From: Magnetominusculus dajiuhuensis
Lineage (GTDB): Bacteria; Nitrospirota; Thermodesulfovibrionia; Thermodesulfovibrionales; Magnetobacteriaceae
Length of the DNA stretch: 5,106 nt
Reading direction: 5' to 3'
Assembly (NCBI RefSeq): GCF_046044395.1
Contig: NZ_JBJUSG010000184.1
Location: forward strand, 1-5,106
Each line of letters starts with the position of its first letter. Within the stretch, counting starts at the first letter, position 1. Positions 1 through 5,106 of the stretch are shown here, one piece after another. The notes below the pieces were generated by a model that saw nothing but the letters and a program-made list of their open reading frames with translations, ran no database searches and was not told the DNA's origin. The translations under genes were made by a program, and so were the position numbers.

Positions 1-395
1 ATAGGGATGCCCTCGCAGGGAAATCAACGGGTGTAGTTATTTAGACGCTTACATGAAGCAGGTTGTACTGGCGTCTTGCCGGATACTAACTTACCCATTC
101 AGCCGGTTTTTATTATTTGTGGTATTATAATTCGACAAGAAACTCTTTCCGATATAACTGCTTAATCATTGGCGCTGGTTATTGTCCTTTTTTACCGCTT
201 ATGCGCTTACCTCGCAGGGCTCGACTGCCTTGCGGCGTTGCGCACGCGGCGCAAGGCAGTGCAACTGAACAATGAGCGCCCACGCTGTTGCCCAATCTGT
301 ACCCGTTGTGCCGCCGATGATAGGTCAAACGCCTTCTCCCAAACAATCAGCAGCCTCATGGTGACAATTTACCGCCGTGGTTGCCTACCCCATAA
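1..395. other. Non-coding stretch downstream of the secreted-protein gene, possibly repeat-derived
   Basis: No supportable gene lies here. Plus-strand frames are open only as an extension of antisense sequence over the neighbouring gene. The minus strand carries two short ATG-started frames (24-98, 24 codons, and 207-359, 50 codons), neither with a clear Shine-Dalgarno sequence nor a recognised product. The stretch does contain structure: a 10-mer CCTCGCAGGG occurs at 11-20 and again at 210-219, the first copy being part of the small palindrome CCCT-CGC-AGGG (10-20), and a strong inverted repeat sits at 224-260. Together these suggest a dispersed repeat or a decayed mobile element, but no transposase fragment can be recognised. 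Confidence 0.5.
224..260. repeat. 11-bp perfect inverted repeat (stem-loop)
   Basis: The arms ACTGCCTTGCG (224-234) and CGCAAGGCAGT (250-260) are perfect reverse complements around a 15-base GC-rich loop. Beyond one G/G mismatch the stem could continue for two or three more pairs. No T-run follows on either strand, so a simple intrinsic terminator for the minus-strand gene ending at 396 is unlikely. A REP-like or MITE-like palindrome, or a processing hairpin in the 3' end of the minus-strand transcript, are possible readings. Confidence 0.6.
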
Positions 396-995
396 TCATT
401 TAGTAGAACAGGATACGATATTTTCGTATACCACATCTGAGCCATCGGTGTTAAGGGCAATCGCTGTGGTGTTTCCGCTGCTATCAACATTAGTCCAGAT
501 GCCGGTTATATTGCCTGGCGTGCCGCTTGATCTCGTAAATGTCAACGTGCTGGCGGTTGTTGATTCCACATTTCTGACTGAAACGTTCGTTGCGGTCAAA
601 TTGGTAACAGCAAAGACATGCTTACCTAAGACCAGGCCTTTCGAGCACGGGTTGCCCAGTATTGCCGGTGAAGCCACGTTGGACTTGACAACCAGAATTT
701 GACTCGTATTGTCGTAAACATACGCCCCGTATGAATAACCAGTACCGGTTTGAGAAATAGTGCTGCCGTTAACTATATCCCAACCGGCAGTATTTTGATT
801 AAACTGCCACATCAACCAGTATGGGGTGCCATTGACCGACAAACCATCAAATATTAAATAATACTGGCCATTGCCGGCATCGTAGAACTGTCCGCCCGTT
901 CCAATCGCCGCTGAGAGTGTCACCGCGTGAGACTGCCCTGCAAACAAGGTTAACAATAGTGATACAACCAAAACTAAAAGCATTTTTTTTCTCAT
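396..995 (-). CDS. Small secreted protein of unknown function
   Basis: This gene encodes 199 residues with a clear Sec signal peptide: a basic start (MRKKM), a hydrophobic core at about residues 6-19 and a likely signal peptidase I site after A24 (S-H-A before V25). The mature part of about 175 residues is rich in Gly, Ser, Thr, Asn and Val with alternating hydrophobic residues, which suggests a beta-sheet fold. It has aromatic clusters at about 38-63 and 87-94 and exactly two cysteines, C117 and C196, which could form a disulfide outside the cytoplasm. There is no lipobox, no membrane anchor after the signal and no catalytic motif I recognise. The start is well supported: AAGGAGG (minus strand, 1006-1000) lies four bases before the ATG. 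The gene is divergent from the CooS homologue and has no visible partner. The family is not recognised; a surface or extracellular beta-rich protein is the most that can be said. Confidence 0.85.
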   Translation of the reverse strand: MRKKMLLVLVVSLLLTLFAGQSHAVTLSAAIGTGGQFYDAGNGQYYLIFDGLSVNGTPYWLMWQFNQNTAGWDIVNGSTISQTGTGYSYGAYVYDNTSQILVVKSNVASPAILGNPCSKGLVLGKHVFAVTNLTATNVSVRNVESTTASTLTFTRSSGTPGNITGIWTNVDSSGNTTAIALNTDGSDVVYENIVSCSTK

Positions 996-1035
996 ATTGC
1001 CTCCTTAGTTAATTAGGATTACTTTCTCTGGACGC

Positions 1036-1065
1036 AGAGTAACATTTTTAGTCGCCTTTTGTCAA
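1036..1065 (-). promoter_or_regulatory. Candidate promoter of the secreted-protein gene
   Basis: On the minus strand a perfect -35 hexamer TTGACA (1065-1060) is followed after 18 bases by TACTCT (1041-1036), itself preceded by TG plus one base, as in an extended -10. The -10 matches the consensus at only three of six positions, so support comes mainly from the -35 element and the TG. The start of transcription would fall near 1029, giving a short leader of about 34 bases before the ATG at 995. Confidence 0.4.
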
Positions 1066-1136
1066 ACACGAGCCGAGCCGCCATTATCCCCTTATAACCT
1101 GGCCTTTGTGATTTTCAACGGCTTTTTTCAGGGTTA

Positions 1137-1145
1137 TGCTAAAAT
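1137..1145 (+). promoter_or_regulatory. Possible upstream extended -10 for the CooS homologue
   Basis: TGCTAAAAT fits the extended -10 pattern TG-N-TAAAAT, five of six in the hexamer. No good -35 element lies 16-18 bases upstream. If used, transcription would start near 1152 and produce a leader of about 148 bases containing all the hairpins before the coding start. It is an alternative or addition to the promoter at 1211-1219. Confidence 0.3.
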
Positions 1146-1176
1146 ACAGCCATAGAGGCAAATCGAAAAAGGCATA

Positions 1177-1192
1177 TATGATTAAAATCATA
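1177..1192. promoter_or_regulatory. 16-bp palindrome resembling an FNR/CRP-family operator
   Basis: TATGATT-AA-AATCATA has two perfect 7-base arms. Within it, ATGAT-N4-ATCAT matches the FNR-type box TTGAT-N4-ATCAA at eight of ten defined positions, including the whole TGAT/ATCA core. Its centre (between 1184 and 1185) falls at about -41.5 relative to the start expected from the extended -10 at 1211-1219, which is the classic class II activator position for this regulator family. The palindrome is seen directly; the identity of the regulator is inferred. It could also be the site of another dimeric regulator. Confidence 0.5.
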
Positions 1193-1267
1193 GACTGCCC
1201 AAAGGAAAGCTGTTATGATTCCGAAAGGCGGTTATCGCCGAAGGGCCGTTGATGTTGGTAAACAACA
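1193..1267 (+). other. Structured leader region before cooS
   Basis: Several complementary segments lie in order. GCCC (1197-1200) pairs with GGGC (1243-1246), extendable across one mismatch to 1193-1195 with 1248-1250. Inside this, GGAA (1204-1207) pairs with TTCC (1219-1222), and GGCG (1227-1230) with CGCC (1236-1239). The segments are joined by A-rich linkers AAA, GAAA and GAA, giving a possible three-way junction. A separate hairpin TGTTG/CAACA (1253-1257 with 1263-1267) follows, 23 bases before the Shine-Dalgarno sequence. It matches no riboswitch class I recognise. The full junction could form only if transcription starts upstream of 1193; from a start near 1226 only the last two hairpins would be in the RNA. 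The stems are short, so chance pairing is possible. Confidence 0.25.
1211..1219 (+). promoter_or_regulatory. Candidate extended -10 promoter of the CooS homologue
   Basis: TGTTATGAT reads as TG-N-TATGAT, matching the -10 consensus at five of six positions with an extended TG. There is no convincing -35 hexamer, as expected for an activator-dependent promoter with a regulator bound over that position. The predicted transcription start is near 1226, leaving a leader of about 74 bases. Confidence 0.45.
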
Positions 1268-1299
1268 CTATGTAAAGAAAGTAAAAATCTGGAGGAAAA

Positions 1300-3174
1300 A
1301 TGGAAAATGTAAGTCTTCACGGAAGCATAAACGAACTTCATGGAAAAGTTAAGAAAGACGGCATGTCAAGTATGCTTGAGCGTTTTGATGCCCAGGAAAA
1401 AACTCGCTGTACGTACTGCACTAAGGGTGTAAGCTGCCAATTATGCAGCCAGGGACCATGCAGGATAACAAAGTATGCCGACAGAGGTGTGTGCGGCATA
1501 GACGCAAATGGCATGGTGATGAGGAATTTGGTGCACATAAATATTTTTGGCACCGCCGCGTATTCATATCACGCGAAAACGGCGTTTAAGACGTTAAAGG
1601 CTGTGGGCGAGGGAAAGAGTCCTTTTGAGATAAAAAATGAAGAGATGCTCAATAGCGTTGCCGTTACCATTGGAGTAGGAAAACAGGACAGCCCAAAGCA
1701 AACCGCCCTAAAAGTGGCCGAGTTTTTCATGAATGAATTTCATCGTGACTCTGACGAGGAATCAAGGCTCGTTGAGATATTTGCCCCTGAGTCACGCAAA
1801 AAAATCTGGAGGGATATGGGGATTTTCCCCGGTGGTCCACTTCATGAAATCATGGATACAGAAACCCGGTGCATGACCAATATTGACTCGGACTATGTGT
1901 CTTTGGCGAAAATGGCTTTGAGAATGGGTATCTCTATGGCTTATTGTTCACAGGTTCCTCTTGAGATTGTCCAGGACATCCTTTTTGGCAGCCCCACTCC
2001 CCATGAGACCTTTGTAGATGTTGGAATCATAGACAAGGACTATGTAAATATCCTTCCAAACGGCCATGAGCCTTTTGTTGGGGCGGCTATCATAAAACTT
2101 GCACATCGCGATGATATTCAAAAGCTTGCCCGTGACAAGGGTGCCAAGGGTATCAGGGTTATCGGTTCTATTGAGACCGGCCAGGAGTTGATTCAGAGAT
2201 TCCCCACAGATGATGTCTTTGCAGGTCTTACCGGCAACTGGATAAACCAGGAATATGTAATGGCAACCGGTGCCGTAGACCTGTTTGCGGTTGACATGAA
2301 CTGTTCTGTGCCGACTTTGGGCCTTTACGCGGATAAATATAACTCAACCGTAGTCAGCGTATCGAAACTTGTCAGAATACCCGGAGTAAACGTTCACTTT
2401 GATTACACCGCTGAAAACGTAGAGGACATTGCGGGGAAGCTGATAAACATAGCAATTGCTAACTTTGAAAAGAGAAAGGGTAAAGCTACGCTTATTCCTC
2501 AGAAAAAACAAGACGCAATAGTGGGATTTTCAACCGAATCCGTGCTTAAAGCACTTGGAGGAACTTTGACCCCGCTTCTTGACGCGGTAAAGTCGGGCGC
2601 TATAAAAGGCATCACCGCCCTGGTAAGCTGCTCAACCCTGGCAAACGGACCACAAGACGCCGTAACCGTGGCAGTTGCTAAGGAGCTGATAAAGAGAGAC
2701 ATCCTGGTGCTCAGCGCAGGTTGTGGAAACGCGGCCTTACAGGTGGCGGGACTGCAAAGCCTCAAGGCCATAGAGTTAGCCGGCCCGGGGCTTCAGAGCG
2801 TATGCAAGGCGCTGGGAGTTCCGCCAGCACTGAGTTTTGGCACATGTACAGATACGGGAAGACTTGCTAATCTGGTAACAGCCGTAGCCGGGGCACTTGG
2901 CGTTGACGTGTCACAGTTGCCGGTAGCCGTAACAGCTCCTGAATTCATGGAGCAAAAAGCGACTATTGACGCTATGTTTGCAGTAGCCTTTGGTCTCTAT
3001 ACACATGTATCGCCGGTACCGGCTGTAACGGGAGCACCTGACGTAGTTAAACTCCTGACCCAGGATATTGAGAGTCTTACCGGAGGGAAAATTGCCGTCG
3101 GCGATGACCCTGTTCAAATTGTGGATGGGATTGAAGCCCACATCATGAAAAAAAGAAAGGCCCTGGGCATATAA
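1300..3174 (+). CDS. cooS: CooS-family Ni,Fe-CODH homologue with altered active site (CooS-V-like)
   Basis: The 624-residue length and whole-length motifs place this in the anaerobic CO dehydrogenase catalytic-subunit family, cytoplasmic homodimers with B-, C- and D-clusters. B-cluster cysteines are C46, C49, C54 and C65. The D-cluster motif is C37-x2-C40, the spacing known from Desulfovibrio vulgaris CODH with a [2Fe-2S] D-cluster, not CX7C. Active-site ligands H256 (NGHEP), C335, C444, C475 and C516 align with H261, C333, C446, C476 and C526 of Carboxydothermus CODH-II, and K553 with the catalytic lysine K563. However, the position of ligand C295 is E292 (VIGSIETG), and the proton-channel histidines H93, H99 and H102 are Y88, T94 and K97; only H91 remains. 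The family normally interconverts CO and CO2; this protein probably does not, and may instead hold an iron-sulfur-oxo cluster like CooS-V. The start follows GGAGG (1291-1295) by four bases. No cooC, cooF or acetyl-CoA synthase gene is adjacent in the window. Confidence 0.93.
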   Translation: MENVSLHGSINELHGKVKKDGMSSMLERFDAQEKTRCTYCTKGVSCQLCSQGPCRITKYADRGVCGIDANGMVMRNLVHINIFGTAAYSYHAKTAFKTLKAVGEGKSPFEIKNEEMLNSVAVTIGVGKQDSPKQTALKVAEFFMNEFHRDSDEESRLVEIFAPESRKKIWRDMGIFPGGPLHEIMDTETRCMTNIDSDYVSLAKMALRMGISMAYCSQVPLEIVQDILFGSPTPHETFVDVGIIDKDYVNILPNGHEPFVGAAIIKLAHRDDIQKLARDKGAKGIRVIGSIETGQELIQRFPTDDVFAGLTGNWINQEYVMATGAVDLFAVDMNCSVPTLGLYADKYNSTVVSVSKLVRIPGVNVHFDYTAENVEDIAGKLINIAIANFEKRKGKATLIPQKKQDAIVGFSTESVLKALGGTLTPLLDAVKSGAIKGITALVSCSTLANGPQDAVTVAVAKELIKRDILVLSAGCGNAALQVAGLQSLKAIELAGPGLQSVCKALGVPPALSFGTCTDTGRLANLVTAVAGALGVDVSQLPVAVTAPEFMEQKATIDAMFAVAFGLYTHVSPVPAVTGAPDVVKLLTQDIESLTGGKIAVGDDPVQIVDGIEAHIMKKRKALGI

Positions 3175-3195
3175 TACAGGGCAGAAGATAAATAC

Positions 3196-3235
3196 CCCAA
3201 AGAGCGGAGATTATAGTCATTCCCCGCTCTTTGGG
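3196..3235 (+). terminator. 12-bp hairpin between cooS and the nucleotidase gene
   Basis: CCCAAAGAGCGG (3196-3207) and CCGCTCTTTGGG (3224-3235) form a perfect 12-bp stem with a 16-base loop, starting 21 bases after the cooS stop codon. No T-run follows on the plus strand; the flank read on the minus strand is only moderately T-rich. It probably ends or attenuates the cooS transcript or protects its 3' end, but is not a textbook intrinsic terminator. Confidence 0.55.
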
Positions 3236-3274
3236 TAAACCCTGGTAATACTTATTAACTTAGGGAGAGTAGGC

Positions 3275-5005
3275 ATGAATACAGCATCGTCCGGGGCGCG
3301 TCTTGTTATCATTGCGGCCATATTGTTCGGGTTTTTGACGTATGGTATCGCAGATAGCACTGGCGAAATATATACCCTGTCCATAGCACATATCAATGAC
3401 ACACATGGCCATCTTGAGCCATCTAACGTAGCCCTGACATACAACTCACGTTCTTTCACCGTGCGCGCTGGCGGGTTTCCACGGATTGCCGGAGCCGTGG
3501 CCGCCCTGAGAGAATCTCATCCTAACTTCTTATTCCTTCACGCGGGGGATGTGTTTACAGGAACTGTGTTTTTCTCGAAATACCATGGACTTGCCGATGT
3601 GGATTTCCTTAACGCGATGCTCCTTGACGCTATGGCTCCTGGTAATCACGAATTCGACAAGGGGCCTTCCGTATTTGCAGAATTTATCAACAAGGCGTCC
3701 TTTCCCGTCGTGTCGGCAAATATTGAATTGTCAACGGAATCTCCGCTTTACGGTCTGATTAAACCCTATACGATTATAGAAATAAATGGCCGCAAGATAG
3801 GCATTGTTGGCCTCACCACCACAGATACGCCGTCCATTTCCAAACCCGGCAAATCGGTTAAGTTCAATGATATTATAAAGTCCGCCCAGACCTCCATCTC
3901 TGCCCTGACACGGCAGGGTGTAAACATTATAGTTGTGCTGTCACACGTCGGCTATGAAAATGACCTCGTACTTGCCCGCACACTATCAGGCGTGGGCGTT
4001 ATCGTAGGTGGGCACTCCCACACGCTCCTGGGGGATGACGCTCTCCTGCAGACTGGCCTTAACCCGACCGGGCCCTACCCGACAGAGGTACGCGGCAGAG
4101 ATAACGCTACCGTTGTCGTCGTTACGGCATGGGAGTATGGAAAGATACTTGGCCTTGTTGATATAGACTTTGATGGCGATGGCAGGATTGTCTCTTATCG
4201 TGGTAGCCAGACGCTTATCCTCTCGGAAAACGCAGCTAATACGCCGGAGTCGGCAGAGTTTTACGAAGCTATTTCAAGCGGGAAGATTACTTCAAATCCA
4301 CGTTTTCAGATAGTTAAAGAGGACCCTGTGGCGGCGCTAAAACTCGATAACTATACGGCTCCGATTAAACACTACATGCAGGAGACAATCGCCTACGCCG
4401 AAGAGACACTTAAACGCGCGAACAACGGGGGGCCAGGGCCGATTATTACCGACAGTATGCTCCAAAAGACCGCCGCCTCAGGCGCCGATATTGCCATTAT
4501 GAACTCCGGGGGCGCGCGTATTGACCTGCCAAAGGGCAATATCTCAATCGCCGACGCCTACACACTCATGCCCTTCAGCAATACGATATATGTCCTGAAG
4601 CTCAAAGGTTATCAGATAAAAGACGCCATTGAGTCAACCATAGATTTTCAGATAAGTAAAATGAAAAAGCCCCCTTTTATATACGCCTCCGGCCTTAAAT
4701 TTGTCATGGACTTGTCAAAGCCAAAGGGACAACGTGTTGCGGGCATGGAGGTAAAGGCGCGGGATACAGGGAAATACGTGCCTTTTAAGATGGACGCCTT
4801 CTACAAAATAGCCTTGAGCGAATATATCGCCAAAGGGGGCGATAGTTTTAAGCCGTCACAGGGGGCTGAAGCTGTTTCCCCGTTGAAGGCGGCAAGTTCC
4901 GCCGTGGATACCGGATTTGTAGACTCCGAGGTCTTTATAGAATATATCAAGTCGCTGAAAAGATTAAAAAATCCCATTGAACAGCGAATTAGTACGATTC
5001 AGTGA
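3275..5005 (+). CDS. Periplasmic 5'-nucleotidase, UshA/CD73 family
   Basis: This 576-residue protein has an N-terminal signal peptide (hydrophobic core about residues 10-22, likely cleavage after A26) and the two-domain layout of secreted 5'-nucleotidases. The metallophosphoesterase domain (about 33-320) shows the dinuclear-metal motifs in order: NDTHGH at 41-46 (D42, H44), GD at 91-92, GNHEFD at 123-128 (N124, H125), SHVG at 223-226 (H224) and GGHSHT at 245-250. The C-terminal nucleotide-binding domain (about 355-575) has NSGGARIDLP at 410-419 with R415, MPFSN at 432-436 and YIAKGGDSF at 517-525, the places where this family binds the phosphate and stacks the base. It likely removes phosphate from extracellular nucleotides for salvage or phosphate supply; exact substrate is not readable, and related folds include other phosphoesterases and SoxB. 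AGGGAG (3262-3267) lies seven bases before the ATG. It starts 100 bases after cooS, behind a hairpin, so it is probably an independent unit or weakly coupled. Confidence 0.93.
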   Translation: MNTASSGARLVIIAAILFGFLTYGIADSTGEIYTLSIAHINDTHGHLEPSNVALTYNSRSFTVRAGGFPRIAGAVAALRESHPNFLFLHAGDVFTGTVFFSKYHGLADVDFLNAMLLDAMAPGNHEFDKGPSVFAEFINKASFPVVSANIELSTESPLYGLIKPYTIIEINGRKIGIVGLTTTDTPSISKPGKSVKFNDIIKSAQTSISALTRQGVNIIVVLSHVGYENDLVLARTLSGVGVIVGGHSHTLLGDDALLQTGLNPTGPYPTEVRGRDNATVVVVTAWEYGKILGLVDIDFDGDGRIVSYRGSQTLILSENAANTPESAEFYEAISSGKITSNPRFQIVKEDPVAALKLDNYTAPIKHYMQETIAYAEETLKRANNGGPGPIITDSMLQKTAASGADIAIMNSGGARIDLPKGNISIADAYTLMPFSNTIYVLKLKGYQIKDAIESTIDFQISKMKKPPFIYASGLKFVMDLSKPKGQRVAGMEVKARDTGKYVPFKMDAFYKIALSEYIAKGGDSFKPSQGAEAVSPLKAASSAVDTGFVDSEVFIEYIKSLKRLKNPIEQRISTIQ

Positions 5006-5059
5006 CCCTAAATCCGACACAGAGATTCGAAAAAATGAAAAAGCCCTCACTGGGTGTCG
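5006..5059. other. Short spacer between the nucleotidase gene and the repeats
   Basis: This spacer has no clear terminator for the nucleotidase gene; the best pairing is only CCC-TCACT-GGG (5044-5054). An ATG at 5035 opens a frame of 11 codons (MKKPSLGVVPK) that stops at 5068-5070 inside the first direct repeat. It could be the beginning of a gene cut by insertion of the element, but there is no good ribosome binding site and the peptide is too short to recognise. Confidence 0.3.
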
Positions 5060-5106
5060 TACCAAAGTAGAAATGTCCTATTCTTACCAAAATAGAAATG
5101 TCCTAT
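5060..5106. repeat. Two 22-bp direct repeats at the window edge, probable mobile-element end
   Basis: Copies at 5060-5081 and 5085-5106 share the core TAGAAATGTCCTAT and differ at only one of 22 positions (ACCAAAG versus ACCAAAA). They are separated by three bases, a 25-base period, and the second copy stops exactly at the window edge, so the array may continue. Tandem short repeats of this kind are typical of transposase-binding sites at the ends of some insertion sequences, such as the IS21 type. The three-base gap rules out a CRISPR array. No transposase is visible inside the window. Confidence 0.65.

Noticed and set aside
24..359. Two short minus-strand frames (24-98 and 207-359)
   Set aside because: They lack ribosome binding sites, the second runs through the 11-bp inverted repeat, and neither product resembles a known family; they fit chance frames in repeat-like DNA.
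169..702. 177-codon plus-strand open frame
   Set aside because: More than half lies antisense to the signal-peptide protein gene, which has a strong ribosome binding site; this frame has no Shine-Dalgarno sequence and no recognisable domain.
1105..1121. TTTGTGA half-site that might be a second CRP/FNR-type box
   Set aside because: The downstream half does not match in sequence or spacing (TTG and CAA are one base too close), so only a half-site is present.
1215..1352. Small basic plus-strand frame starting MIPKGGYRRR
   Set aside because: It overlaps the start of cooS in another frame, has only a weak purine-rich stretch upstream, and its start codon coincides with the candidate -10 element.
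3275..5005. SoxB thiosulfohydrolase
   Set aside because: It shares the fold, but there are no sox neighbours and the C-terminal nucleotide-binding motifs favour a 5'-nucleotidase.
5035..5070. MKKPSLGVVPK micro-frame as a gene
   Set aside because: It has eleven codons and no good ribosome binding site; at best it is the truncated start of an interrupted gene.
5060..5106. CRISPR array
   Set aside because: Repeats are separated by only three bases, leaving no spacers.

Overview
The window holds three convincing genes on about 5.1 kb: a small secreted protein of unknown function on the minus strand (396-995), a CooS-family carbon monoxide dehydrogenase homologue on the plus strand (1300-3174), and a periplasmic UshA/CD73-type 5'-nucleotidase on the plus strand (3275-5005). 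The CooS scaffold points to an anaerobe. The signal peptides on the other two proteins, one followed by a typically periplasmic nucleotidase, suggest a Gram-negative cell envelope. An anaerobic Nitrospirota or Desulfobacterota-like bacterium would fit, but the lineage is a guess from overall character and not from a marker gene.

Layout. Positions 1-395 contain no believable gene; they hold a strong 11-bp inverted repeat (224-260) and a repeated 10-mer, and look like repeat or decayed DNA. The secreted-protein gene follows on the minus strand. A divergent intergenic region (996-1299) separates it from cooS. This region contains a minus-strand promoter candidate, a 16-bp palindrome resembling an FNR-type box, an extended -10 placed so that the palindrome is centred near -41.5, and several small RNA hairpins before the cooS ribosome binding site. 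A 12-bp perfect hairpin lies between cooS and the nucleotidase gene. The last 47 bases carry two near-identical 22-bp direct repeats running to the window edge, probably the end of a mobile element.

The main point of interest is the CooS homologue. It keeps the cysteines for the B-cluster, a CX2C variant of the D-cluster motif, and most active-site ligands (H256, C335, C444, C475, C516). The position of the sixth C-cluster ligand, Cys295 of Carboxydothermus CODH-II, is a glutamate (E292). Three of the four histidines of the CODH proton channel are also replaced. The protein is therefore probably not a normal Ni,Fe CO dehydrogenase. It resembles the deviant class represented by CooS-V of C. 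hydrogenoformans, which carries an iron-sulfur-oxo hybrid cluster and reacts slowly with hydroxylamine instead of CO. No cooC, cooF or acetyl-CoA synthase gene is next to it, and the likely FNR-family site upstream would suit a gene responding to redox or nitrogen-oxide stress. That functional reading is inference.

The three genes do not form an obvious pathway. The secreted protein is divergent to cooS, and the nucleotidase is separated from cooS by a hairpin and has its own ribosome binding site.
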